DNA from: Mycobacterium sp. | Lineage (GTDB): Bacteria > Actinomycetota > Actinomycetes > Mycobacteriales > Mycobacteriaceae | DNA: 12,598 nt | NCBI GenBank assembly: GCA_028706695.1 | Contig: JAQTVU010000022.1 | Span: forward strand, 1 to 12,598 | Direction of reading: 5' to 3' | Shown: one piece after another, positions 1 through 6,683 of the stretch | How the letters are laid out: each line of letters begins with the position of its first letter | How positions within the stretch are numbered: position 1 is the stretch's first letter | Program-made: the position numbers and the translations under genes | The notes under the pieces: generated by a model | The model's input: only the letters and a program-made list of their open reading frames with translations | Told to the model about the DNA's origin: nothing | Database searches by the model: none

Positions 1-162
1 GTCCTCGGCGATCATCCCGGGAATCATCACGTGGCGAATCCGGCCCTCGAGGCCGAACTCGGCGGAGAACCGCACCACTTTCCGCGCATCTTCCAGCGCC
101 CGCTCCCGGCCGTCCGCCACGTTCGGCGGCACCAGCTCCAGGGCGACGGTGTTGAGGGTCAC
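1..162 (-). CDS. Methylenetetrahydrofolate reductase-like protein (Rv2172c homologue), N-terminal part only
   Basis: This is the first 54 codons of a minus-strand gene that runs off the left edge. It starts at GTG (162-160) and opens MTLNTVALELVPPN, continuing to a segment with RIRHVMIPGM near residues 41-50. The opening matches what I remember of M. tuberculosis Rv2172c, a conserved protein that has been linked to methylenetetrahydrofolate reductase activity (reduction of methylene-THF to methyl-THF for methionine synthesis). Nothing catalytic can be checked in so short a piece, so the function rests on family identity alone. The start is supported by a strong GGAGGAG Shine-Dalgarno just upstream. 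The gene is divergent from idsA2, and the two share the intergenic control region. I am confident that it is coding and moderately confident of the enzyme assignment. Confidence 0.8.
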   Translation of the reverse strand, partial: MTLNTVALELVPPNVADGRERALEDARKVVRFSAEFGLEGRIRHVMIPGMIAED

Positions 163-166
163 GCGG

Positions 167-173
167 CTCCTCC
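167..173 (-). promoter_or_regulatory. Shine-Dalgarno GGAGGAG of the MTHFR-like gene
   Basis: On the minus strand GGAGGAG lies 4 nt before the GTG start at 162, with the GGAGG core about 6 nt away. It fixes the start of the left-edge gene. Confidence 0.7.
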
Positions 174-294
174 ATCAGACGACTATTGCCACGATTGAGT
201 CCACGACTAAGTCAGCGCTTGTCTTCGGACACCCTCGCCAGCATAGGGGCGAGATAGTGAGCCGGTCGAAGCAACTGGTGTAGGCGACGCGACA

Positions 295-300
295 TACACT
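295..300 (+). promoter_or_regulatory. Candidate -10 box of the idsA2-mptA operon
   Basis: TACACT fits the mycobacterial TAnnnT hexamer. A start site about 7 nt downstream (near 307) would give a short leader that begins just before the AAGGAGG at 309-315. No clear -35 is seen, which is usual in mycobacteria. Confidence 0.45.
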
Positions 301-308
301 GACGGGCC

Positions 309-315
309 AAGGAGG
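309..315 (+). promoter_or_regulatory. Perfect Shine-Dalgarno AAGGAGG with no canonical start codon behind it
   Basis: AAGGAGG is the best ribosome-binding site in this region, yet no ATG, GTG or TTG follows within 20 nt. At 322, 6 nt after it, lies ACG, which is in frame with idsA2 and continues open for 23 codons to the TTG at 391. Either ACG is the start, an ancestral ATG has mutated, or the site is unused and TTG 391 is the start. Confidence 0.55.
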
Positions 316-390
316 ACAACCACGTCACCCCGAGCAGAAAGGGGCGCCGCGCTGAGCCCGAAAGCCCCAGCAGCAGCGGCAACCGTCGAG

Positions 391-1440
391 TTGACCGGCG
401 CCATCACCGACCAACTTCGGCGATATCTGCGCCAGCGGCGCGCCGAGACCGCATACATCGGGGATGACTACGGCGTCTTCGTCGCCGCCCTCGAGGATTT
501 CGTGCTGGGTGGCGGCAAGCGGCTGCGGCCCGCCTTCGCCTACTGGGGCTGGCGCGCGGTGGCCACCGGCGATCCGAATCCCGGGGTGCTGCTGCTGTTC
601 TCGGCGCTGGAGCTGCTGCATGCCTGCGCCCTGCTGCACGACGACGTGATCGACGACTCCTCGACGCGCCGTGGCAGGCCCACCGCGCATCTGCGCTTCG
701 CGACGCTGCACCGCGACCGCCGGTGGCGGGGCTCCCCCGAGCGGTTCGGCGAATCGGCGGCCATTCTGCTCGGCGACTTGGCGCTGGCCTGGGCCGACGA
801 CATCGTCTTCGGCGCCGACCTGGTTCCCGAAGCCCGGCGGCGCATCCATCGGGTGTGGGCCGACATCCGCACCGAGGTGTTGGCCGGGCAATACCTCGAC
901 ATCGTCGCCGAGGCCAGCGCCGCCGCGTCGGTCCCCTCGGCTATGAACGTCGCCACGTTCAAAACCGCCTGCTACACCGTCGCGCGCCCGTTGCAGCTCG
1001 GGGCCGCCGCGGCCGCCGACCGGCCCGACGTCCAGGCGATCTTCGGCCAGTTCGGGACCGACCTGGGTGTGGCGTTCCAGCTGCGCGACGACGTGCTGGG
1101 CGTCTTCGGGGACCCGGAGGTCACCGGCAAGCCCTCCGGCGACGACTTGCGCTCCGGCAAGCGCACGGTGCTGCTGGCCGAGGCGGTCGAGCGGGCGGAC
1201 AGATCGGATCCCTTGGCCGCCAACCTGTTACGGAACTCGATCGGCGCCCGAATGACCGACGCGCAGGTCGACGAACTACGCAGCGTCATCGCAGCGGTGG
1301 GCGCCTTGAGCGCGGCCGAGCAGCGTATCGCCGCACTGACGCAGCGGGCGCTGGCCGTGCTGGCGGCCGCACCCATCGACGCGGCGGCCAAGGCGGGGCT
1401 GTCCGAACTGGCCAAGCAGGCCACGAATCGGTCCGCCTGA
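391..1440 (+). CDS. idsA2: Polyprenyl diphosphate synthase (geranylgeranyl-type), IdsA2
   Basis: This cytosolic trans-prenyltransferase would condense isopentenyl diphosphate with an allylic diphosphate to give geranylgeranyl or longer chains. In 349 residues it shows GGGKRLRP (40-47), which binds IPP; the first Asp-rich motif HDDVIDDSSTRRG (83-95); and the second, degenerate Asp-rich motif LRDDVLGVFGD (221-231), followed by GKPSGDD and KRTVL. The residues just before the first motif are small (A80, C79), which in this family permits products longer than farnesyl diphosphate; the exact chain length is inference. The length is close to M. tuberculosis Rv2173 (about 352). TTG 391 is chosen because its product begins TGAITDQLRRYL, like the remembered homologue, but it has no Shine-Dalgarno, and an in-frame extension back to ACG 322 is open. 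mptA starts 3 nt after the stop, so the two form an operon. A supply of prenyl carrier for polyprenyl-phosphomannose would fit that partner. Confidence 0.88.
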   Translation: MTGAITDQLRRYLRQRRAETAYIGDDYGVFVAALEDFVLGGGKRLRPAFAYWGWRAVATGDPNPGVLLLFSALELLHACALLHDDVIDDSSTRRGRPTAHLRFATLHRDRRWRGSPERFGESAAILLGDLALAWADDIVFGADLVPEARRRIHRVWADIRTEVLAGQYLDIVAEASAAASVPSAMNVATFKTACYTVARPLQLGAAAAADRPDVQAIFGQFGTDLGVAFQLRDDVLGVFGDPEVTGKPSGDDLRSGKRTVLLAEAVERADRSDPLAANLLRNSIGARMTDAQVDELRSVIAAVGALSAAEQRIAALTQRALAVLAAAPIDAAAKAGLSELAKQATNRSA

Positions 1441-1443
1441 GCG

Positions 1444-3099
1444 ATGAGCAGTCCGTCCACGCCGGCGCAGGTTCCGGCCGGCAGCTCGGGGACCATCAAA
1501 GACGCTGTCCGGCAATATCTCTCAATGCTGCTCGGGTTCTCTGCCGGCCCGCAGTCCCGGCCGGCCAGGCTGGGCTTCCTGGGCTCGGTGCTGATCACCC
1601 TGGGCGGACTCGGAGCGGGCAGCACCCGCCAGCACGACCCGCTGCTCGAGTCGATGCACATGTCGTGGCTGCGGTTCGGCCACGGGCTGGTGCTGTCGTC
1701 GATCGTGTTGTGGTCGGGGGTGGCGCTGCTGCTCATCGCCTGGCTGGCGCTTGGCCGGCGGGTGCTGGCCGGCGAAGCGACCGAGTTCGTGATGCGAGCC
1801 ACCACCGGCTTCTGGCTGGCGCCGTTGCTGCTGTCGGTGCCGGTGTTCAGCCGGGACACCTATTCCTACCTGGCGCAGGGAGCGCTGCTGCGCGACGGCC
1901 TGGATCCTTATGCGGTCGGTCCCGTCGCCAACCCGAATGCGTTGCTGGACAATGTGAGTCCGATCTGGACAATCACGACCGCGCCGTACGGCCCGGCGTT
2001 CATTCTGGTCGCCAGGTTCATCACGATGATCGTCGGCGACAACGTGGTCAGCGGGACGATGCTACTGCGCCTGTGCATGCTGCCCGGCCTGGCGTTGCTG
2101 ATCTGGGCGGCCCCCCGACTGGCCCGCCACCTGGGCGCCGACGGCTCCACCGCCCTGTGGGTGTGCGTGCTCAACCCGCTGGTGCTCATCCACCTGATGG
2201 GCGGGGTGCACAACGAGATGCTGATGGTGGGGCTGATGACCGCCGGTATCGCGCTGACCTTCAACGGCCGAGGCGTTTTGGGCATCACCCTGATCACGGT
2301 CGCGAGCGCGGTCAAAGCCACCGCGGCGATCGCGTTGCCGTTCTTGGTCTGGGCGTGGATGCGGCAGCTGCGCGATCGGCGCGGATACCCTCCCGGCCGG
2401 GCGTTCCTGGCGGCCGGCGGCATCGCCGTGCTCATTTTCGCCGTGGTGTTCGGCGCCCTGTCGGGGATGGCCGGCGTCGGCCTGGGCTGGTTGACCGCGC
2501 TGGCGGGGTCGGTGAAGATCATCAACTGGCTGACCGTGCCGACTGGGGCGGCGAACCTCATCCACGCGTGGGGCCGCAACTTTTTCTCGTTCGGCTTCTA
2601 TCCCCTGCTGCGGGTCACCCGGTTGATCGGGATCGGGATCATCGCGGTGTCGTTACCGCTGTTGTGGTGGCGATACCGGCGCGACGACCGAGCCGTGCTG
2701 ACCGGGATCGCCTGGTCGATGCTGGTCGTGGTGCTGTTCGTGCCCGCCGCCCTGCCCTGGTACTACTCCTGGCCGCTGGCGGCCGTGGCACCGTTGGTCC
2801 GGTCACGACGCGCGGTCGCCGCCATCGCCGGATTCTCGGTCTGGGTGATGGTGATCTTCAAACCCGACGGCTCCCACGGGATGTACTCCTGGCTGCATTT
2901 TTGGCTGGCCACCAGCTGCGCGGCGATCGCCTGGTACACCCTGCACCGGGCGCCGCCATCGGGGGCCGGCGCGGCCGCACCCGCCCCAACTAGTACGCCA
3001 TCGCCTGCGCCCGGCGCACCACTTCGCGCGCCTGATGGGCATGCAGCGCGTCGACGGGACGGGCGTTGCTCACGGCGTCCTTGCTGCCGTCGCGGGTGA
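1444..3099 (+). CDS. mptA: Alpha-(1->6) mannopyranosyltransferase MptA (GT-C family)
   Basis: This is a polytopic membrane enzyme matching M. tuberculosis Rv2174, which elongates the alpha-1,6-mannan backbone of lipomannan and lipoarabinomannan on the outer face of the membrane, using polyprenyl-phosphomannose. A cytoplasmic N-terminus of about 40 residues is followed by roughly a dozen hydrophobic segments. The first external loop carries the acidic GT-C signature SRDTYSYLAQG (136-146, D138). Other marks are GGVHNE (253-258), a conserved type of loop, and LPWYYSWP (438-444) near the end. The ATG lies 3 nt after the idsA2 stop, so translation is probably coupled. The product is 551 residues, about 35 more than the roughly 516 I recall. 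The extra Pro/Ala/Arg-rich tail (after about residue 516) is read from DNA that is antisense to the convergent Rv2175c-like gene and is unlikely to matter for catalysis. Confidence 0.92.
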   Translation: MSSPSTPAQVPAGSSGTIKDAVRQYLSMLLGFSAGPQSRPARLGFLGSVLITLGGLGAGSTRQHDPLLESMHMSWLRFGHGLVLSSIVLWSGVALLLIAWLALGRRVLAGEATEFVMRATTGFWLAPLLLSVPVFSRDTYSYLAQGALLRDGLDPYAVGPVANPNALLDNVSPIWTITTAPYGPAFILVARFITMIVGDNVVSGTMLLRLCMLPGLALLIWAAPRLARHLGADGSTALWVCVLNPLVLIHLMGGVHNEMLMVGLMTAGIALTFNGRGVLGITLITVASAVKATAAIALPFLVWAWMRQLRDRRGYPPGRAFLAAGGIAVLIFAVVFGALSGMAGVGLGWLTALAGSVKIINWLTVPTGAANLIHAWGRNFFSFGFYPLLRVTRLIGIGIIAVSLPLLWWRYRRDDRAVLTGIAWSMLVVVLFVPAALPWYYSWPLAAVAPLVRSRRAVAAIAGFSVWVMVIFKPDGSHGMYSWLHFWLATSCAAIAWYTLHRAPPSGAGAAAPAPTSTPSPAPGAPLRAPDGHAARRRDGRCSRRPCCRRG

Positions 3100-3394
3100 C
3101 GGTCAGCGACGGGTCCGGGGTGAACAGCCACCGCACGATCTCGGTCTCCTGGTAGCCGCCGTCGTGCAGGATGGGCAACAGCCCCGGCAGGCTTTTCACC
3201 ACCTCACCGGTGCCGGTGAAGAACACCTGCGGAATCACCAAGCCGCCGTTGCGGCGCACCGCGACCAAGTGGCCTTCACGCAGCTGCTGGCTGACCTTGC
3301 TGACCGGCACGCCGAGCATTTCGGCGACCCGAGGCAGGTCGTAGGTTGGTTCGTCGGGATCTAACACGTCGTCGCCGGCCGGAATACTGCCCAC
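2990..3394 (-). CDS. Winged-helix DNA-binding protein, PknL substrate (Rv2175c homologue)
   Basis: A small cytoplasmic protein of 134 residues from the GTG at 3394. It begins GSIPAGDDVLDPDEPTYDL and has a helix-turn-helix around 18-41 (PRVAEMLGVPVSKVSQQLRE), a wing-like strand segment (43-60) and a conserved C-terminal end RRAQAMAY. M. tuberculosis Rv2175c is a DNA-binding protein phosphorylated by PknL, reported at Thr9, which reduces DNA binding. The only upstream in-frame start is TTG at 3442 (150 residues), which lacks a Shine-Dalgarno. GTG 3394 instead sits exactly 6 nt after TACACT and fits leaderless expression, so I chose it. That choice removes the N-terminal tail, including the Thr closest to the reported site. 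The gene diverges from pknL, and its 3' end overlaps mptA tail-to-tail by 110 nt. Confidence 0.88.
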   Translation of the reverse strand: MGSIPAGDDVLDPDEPTYDLPRVAEMLGVPVSKVSQQLREGHLVAVRRNGGLVIPQVFFTGTGEVVKSLPGLLPILHDGGYQETEIVRWLFTPDPSLTVTRDGSKDAVSNARPVDALHAHQAREVVRRAQAMAY

Positions 3395-3400
3395 GGCGCA

Positions 3401-3406
3401 AGTGTA
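3401..3406 (-). promoter_or_regulatory. Leaderless -10 box of the Rv2175c-like gene
   Basis: On the minus strand TACACT is followed by TGCGCC and then GTG (3394). The 6-nt spacing puts the transcription start on the G of GTG, so the mRNA would have no leader. No -35 element is evident. Confidence 0.6.
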
Positions 3407-3461
3407 ATGCCCACCACGCGCGCCGAGTTCGGGTTCTGGCAACCGGCCGCGGCGCCGGATC

Positions 3462-3467
3462 TACGAT
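3462..3467 (+). promoter_or_regulatory. Leaderless -10 box of pknL
   Basis: TACGAT is followed by GGCCCG and then GTG at 3474, so transcription would start on the start codon. The arrangement mirrors the promoter of the divergent Rv2175c-like gene, whose start lies 79 bp away. Confidence 0.62.
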
Positions 3468-3473
3468 GGCCCG

Positions 3474-4703
3474 GTGGCCGGAGCGGGGACGGACGACCCG
3501 TTGGAGGGTGCGTTGCTGGACGGCCGCTACCGCGTCGAGTCCGCGATCGCCAGCGGTGGCACCTCGACGGTGTACCGCGGCCTCGATGTGCGGCTGGATC
3601 GGCCGGTCGCGCTAAAGGTGATGGACTCGCGGTACGCCGGAGACGAGCAGTTTGTGACCCGCTTCCGGCTCGAGGCCCGCACCGTGGCGCGGCTGAAGAA
3701 TCCGGCCCTGGTCGCGGTCTACGACCAAGGCATGGACGGGCGTCATCCGTTTCTGGTGATGGAACTCATCGAGGGCGGCACCCTGCGCGAGCTGCTGGCC
3801 GAGCGCGGGCCCATGCCGCCTCACGCCGTCGTCGCCGTGCTCCGCCCGATTCTGGGCGGGCTGGCCGCCGCGCACCGGGCCGGGCTGGTGCATCGCGACG
3901 TCAAGCCCGAGAACGTCTTGATCTCCGACGACGGTGACGTCAAGATCGCCGACTTCGGGTTGGTGCGCGCCGTCGCCGCCGCCGGGATCACGTCCAGCAG
4001 CGTGATCGTGGGCACGGCGGCTTACCTGTCCCCCGAGCAGGTGCGCGACGGCAACGCCAGTCCCCGTAGCGATGTCTACTCCGTCGGCATCCTCGTCTAC
4101 GAGCTGCTGACCGGATGCACGCCGTTCACCGGCGACTCGGCGCTGTCGATCGCCTACCGCCGGCTGGACACCGATGTGCCCCGGCCCAGCGCCGCGATCG
4201 ATGGCGTGCCAACGCAATTCGACGAGTTGGTGCTGCGCGCGACCGCGCGCAACCCCGCCGACCGCCATGCCGACGCCATCGAGATGGCCGCCGACCTGGA
4301 GGCGATCGCCGACGAGCTCGCGCTGCCGGACTTCCGGGTGCCCGCTCCGCGCAACTCGGCCCAGCATCGTTCGGCGGCACCGCAGCACAGCCGGACGCGG
4401 GAGCGGCGCGGCGCCGGGCAGGGGCAGGTGCGCGCACACCGCGCCGGGGCGCCGGTGTGCCGGCCCACCCGCCGGCTCAGCCGCCGCCCCGACTCCCGGC
4501 GCGAGCTTGCGGAACGTCCCGACGACGAATACGAACGTGGCACAGGCGAATTCGCCGGCATCCCGCTGAGCGAATTCGCGTGGGCACGGCAGCGCGGCCG
4601 GCGCATGGTGGTGATCTGGGTGGCGCTCGTGTTGGCCGTCACCGGGCTGGTCGCCACCGTGGCCTGGACGCTCGGCGCCAACCTGAGCGGACTGCTGATG
4701 TGA
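3474..4703 (+). CDS. pknL: Transmembrane serine/threonine protein kinase PknL
   Basis: A Hanks-type kinase of 409 residues (M. tuberculosis PknL is about 399). The kinase domain spans about 17-280: a glycine loop IASGGTSTVYRG (25-36), catalytic Lys48 (VALKVM), catalytic loop HRDVKPEN (140-147, Asp142, Asn147), DFG (160-162), an activation loop with T173 and S174-S176, and GTAAYLSPEQ (180-189). A basic juxtamembrane stretch (about 286-377) precedes one membrane helix (about 378-398), and only about 11 residues follow. There is thus no extracellular sensor such as PASTA, as in M. tuberculosis PknL. The GTG start is set by the -10 box 6 nt upstream; no Shine-Dalgarno is present. It diverges from its likely substrate gene and converges on aroG with 9 nt between stops. 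Where I recall a second phospho-Thr in M. tuberculosis (Thr175), this protein has Ser. Confidence 0.93.
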   Translation: MAGAGTDDPLEGALLDGRYRVESAIASGGTSTVYRGLDVRLDRPVALKVMDSRYAGDEQFVTRFRLEARTVARLKNPALVAVYDQGMDGRHPFLVMELIEGGTLRELLAERGPMPPHAVVAVLRPILGGLAAAHRAGLVHRDVKPENVLISDDGDVKIADFGLVRAVAAAGITSSSVIVGTAAYLSPEQVRDGNASPRSDVYSVGILVYELLTGCTPFTGDSALSIAYRRLDTDVPRPSAAIDGVPTQFDELVLRATARNPADRHADAIEMAADLEAIADELALPDFRVPAPRNSAQHRSAAPQHSRTRERRGAGQGQVRAHRAGAPVCRPTRRLSRRPDSRRELAERPDDEYERGTGEFAGIPLSEFAWARQRGRRMVVIWVALVLAVTGLVATVAWTLGANLSGLLM

Positions 4704-4712
4704 CCGGTGGAT

Positions 4713-6101
4713 TCAGTCGCGCAGCATCTCGGCGACCAGGAACGCCAGCTCCAGCGACTGCTGGGTGTTCAGCCGTGGGTCGCACGCCGTCTCATAGCGG
4801 CCCACCAGGTCGGTGTCCGAAATGTCTTGCGCGCCGCCGAGGCATTCGGTGACGTTCTCGCCGGTGAGCTCGACGTGGATGCCGCCGGGATGAGTGCCCA
4901 GCGCGCGGTGCACCTCGAAAAATCCCTGCACCTCGTCGACGATGCGGTCGAAGTGCCGGGTCTTGTACCCGTTGGACGACTCATGGGTGTTGCCGTGCAT
5001 GGGGTCGCACTGCCAGATCACCCGGCGGCCGGTGGCCTGGACCTTCTCCACGATGGGGGGCAACAGGTCGCGGACCTTGTTGTTGCCCATCCGGCTCACC
5101 AGCGTCAGCCGGCCAGGCTTGTTGTGCGGATCCAGCCGCTCGACGTATTCGACGGCCAGTTCGGGGGTGATGGTCGGGCCGATCTTGACGCCGATCGGGT
5201 TGGCGATCACCTCGGCGAACGCCACGTGCGCCCCGTCGAGCTGGCGGGTGCGCTCGCCGATCCAGACCGTATGCGCCGAGAGGTCATAGAGGCGCGGCTC
5301 ACCGTCCTCGACCGCAGACAAGCGCAGCATCGCCCGCTCGTAGTCGAGCACCAGCGCCTCGTGGCTGGCGTAGATCTCGGCGGTCTGCAGGTTGCGGTCG
5401 GCTACCCCGCAGGCGCTCATGAAACGCAGCCCGCGGTCGATCTCGGTGGCCAGCGCCTCGTAGCGCGCGCCGGCCGGGGAAGTCCGCACGAACTCCCGGT
5501 TCCAGTCGTGCACCAGATGCAGCGACGCCAGCCCCGACGAAGTCAGCGCCCGCACCAGGTTCATCGCCGCGCTGGCGTTGGCGTAGGCGCGTACCAGTCG
5601 TGACGGGTCATGCTCGCGCGCGGCGGCGTTCGGGGCGAAGCCGTTGACCATGTCGCCGCGGTAGGACTTCAGCCCCAGCGCGTCGGTGTCGGCCGACCGT
5701 GGCTTGGCGTACTGACCCGCGATGCGGGCCACCTTGACCACGGGCGTGCTGGCGCCGTACGTCAGCACCACCGCCATCTGCAACAGGGTGCGGATGTTGC
5801 CCCGGATGTGGGGTTCGGTGTTCTCGGTGAACGTCTCCGCGCAGTCGCCACCCTGCAAAAGGAAGGCCTCGCCCCTGGCGACCTGGGCCAGCTGTTCTTG
5901 CAGGCGCACGATCTCCGACGGCACCGTCACCGGGGGCACGCTCTCGAGCACCGTGCGCATCGCCGCGGCCCGGTCGACCGGCCAGCTGGGTTGCTGCGTG
6001 GCGGGTCTGGCCAGCGCGGCGTCCAATCGGGCGCGCAGGTCGGCCGGCAGCGGCGGCAGCGGCGGCAGCTGGTCGATCGGTATGTCGACGGTCCAGTTCA
6101 T
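4713..6101 (-). CDS. aroG: 3-Deoxy-D-arabino-heptulosonate 7-phosphate synthase, type II
   Basis: It catalyses the first step of the shikimate pathway: phosphoenolpyruvate plus erythrose 4-phosphate gives DAHP. The 462-residue product has the same length as the M. tuberculosis Rv2178c enzyme and matches my memory of it almost throughout. It carries the metal-binding Cys87 in LLQGGDCAET, the region PHIRGN, MHGNTHES (metal His), ELTGENVTECLGG (metal Glu) and ACDPRLN (metal Asp). In M. tuberculosis the enzyme is feedback-inhibited by aromatic amino acids and activates chorismate mutase by forming a complex; both are plausible here by homology. The ATG at 6101 has no Shine-Dalgarno, but TACCAT ends 6 nt upstream, so the mRNA is probably leaderless. 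The neighbour upstream on the same strand encodes RNase AS. No IS element lies between aroG and pknL. Confidence 0.97.
   Translation of the reverse strand: MNWTVDIPIDQLPPLPPLPADLRARLDAALARPATQQPSWPVDRAAAMRTVLESVPPVTVPSEIVRLQEQLAQVARGEAFLLQGGDCAETFTENTEPHIRGNIRTLLQMAVVLTYGASTPVVKVARIAGQYAKPRSADTDALGLKSYRGDMVNGFAPNAAAREHDPSRLVRAYANASAAMNLVRALTSSGLASLHLVHDWNREFVRTSPAGARYEALATEIDRGLRFMSACGVADRNLQTAEIYASHEALVLDYERAMLRLSAVEDGEPRLYDLSAHTVWIGERTRQLDGAHVAFAEVIANPIGVKIGPTITPELAVEYVERLDPHNKPGRLTLVSRMGNNKVRDLLPPIVEKVQATGRRVIWQCDPMHGNTHESSNGYKTRHFDRIVDEVQGFFEVHRALGTHPGGIHVELTGENVTECLGGAQDISDTDLVGRYETACDPRLNTQQSLELAFLVAEMLRD
6042..6068. repeat. Three 9-bp units encoding the Leu-Pro-Pro run in AroG
   Basis: CGGCGGCAG occurs at 6051-6059 and 6060-6068, with a one-mismatch copy at 6042-6050. 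On the minus strand this encodes the LPPLPPLP tract near residues 12-19 of AroG. It is a coding microrepeat, possibly prone to slippage in 9-bp steps that keep frame. Confidence 0.7.
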
Positions 6102-6107
6102 CGATCC

Positions 6108-6113
6108 ATGGTA
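6108..6113 (-). promoter_or_regulatory. Leaderless -10 box of aroG
   Basis: On the minus strand TACCAT is followed by GGATCG and then the ATG at 6101. The 6-nt spacing predicts that transcription begins on the start codon. It lies in the 67-bp gap after the RNase AS gene, so aroG has its own promoter. Confidence 0.6.
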
Positions 6114-6168
6114 ACTGCGGGGCGCCCGGACGGATCGCGGCGAAGGTCACCTCTCGGGCATCGGGGAC

Positions 6169-6663
6169 TCACCGCGGACCGTCCCGGACCGAGCTGATCG
6201 TCCGGAATCGATGCAGCTGATCGCGGGCGTCGACCAGCGCATTGTGCGCGTCGCGCGACCGCGGCGGCAGCTTGGGGCATCCCCGGTCCTCCCACAACTG
6301 CCGCAGTTCCCGGGTGAAACGGGGCAACGCCGGCGGCAGGCCCGGCATCGGGCCCCACAACTGACACAGGGCCACGTGGTCATACGCCCCCACCCAGGCC
6401 CACAACTCGATCGGCTCGTCGCCGTCGACCCCGAAGAATTCCTCCAGGTCGGCGCGAATCCGGTTGCGCGAACGCCACAACTGCGAGGCCGGCGGCGGCA
6501 GCTTGGGCAGCACGTTGGCGCGCACCCAGCCGCCGGCGCGCCCGGGGTCGAAGTCGGTGGACACCGCGTAGTACTCGCGACCGTCCTCGGCGACCACCCC
6601 GATCGAGATCAGGTCGATGGTGCGGCCGTCCTCGATGAATTCGGTGTCGTAGAAGTACCGCAC
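6169..6663 (-). CDS. 3'-5' exoribonuclease RNase AS (Rv2179c homologue), DEDDh type
   Basis: A 164-residue protein matching M. tuberculosis Rv2179c (about 168), reported as a DEDD-family 3' exoribonuclease that trims adenylate-rich RNA. All expected metal and catalytic positions are visible: D6 and E8 in FYDTEF, D95 in VGAYDHVALC, and H140 with D145 in HNALVDARD, which gives the Hx4D of the DEDDh subgroup. The GTG start at 6663 gives MRYFYDTEFIEDG, as in the homologue, and has TAGGCT ending 6 nt upstream with no Shine-Dalgarno. It lies 20 nt after the stop of the Rv2180c-like gene, and its promoter is inside that gap. The C-terminal tail after about residue 155 differs from the remembered homologue and ends slightly earlier. 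Confidence 0.92.
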   Translation of the reverse strand: MRYFYDTEFIEDGRTIDLISIGVVAEDGREYYAVSTDFDPGRAGGWVRANVLPKLPPPASQLWRSRNRIRADLEEFFGVDGDEPIELWAWVGAYDHVALCQLWGPMPGLPPALPRFTRELRQLWEDRGCPKLPPRSRDAHNALVDARDQLHRFRTISSVRDGPR

Positions 6664-6669
6664 CCGGGC

Positions 6670-6675
6670 AGCCTA
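6670..6675 (-). promoter_or_regulatory. Leaderless -10 box of the RNase AS gene
   Basis: On the minus strand TAGGCT is followed by GCCCGG and then GTG at 6663. It lies in the 20-nt gap after the Rv2180c-like stop and would let the exoribonuclease be made independently of the membrane protein. Confidence 0.5.
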
Positions 6676-6683
6676 AAGGCAGC

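Larger units (their letters stand above)
163..390. other. Divergent intergenic region between the MTHFR-like gene and idsA2
   Basis: This 228-bp stretch has no convincing gene. It holds the Shine-Dalgarno of the left gene, two adjacent imperfect 12-bp direct repeats (191-202 and 203-214, 9 of 12 identical), a 6-bp stem CTCGCC/GGCGAG (234-239 with 248-253, 8-nt loop), a TACACT -10-like hexamer (295-300) and a perfect AAGGAGG (309-315). The repeats and hairpin could be operator elements, but they are short and might be chance in GC-rich DNA. Confidence 0.5.

Noticed and set aside
234..253. 6-bp stem CTCGCC/GGCGAG upstream of idsA2 as a terminator or riboswitch
   Set aside because: The stem is short, there is no T tract and no conserved RNA fold; such stems arise often in GC-rich DNA.
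723..2993. Very long plus-strand open frame (756 codons) across idsA2 and mptA
   Set aside because: It is a +1/+2 shadow: Arg/Gly/Ala-rich, without motifs, and crosses the junction of two well-identified genes in other frames.
4684..4720. Possible terminator hairpin between pknL and aroG stops
   Set aside because: Only about 5 bp (GACTG/CAGTC) pair across the junction, with no T run.
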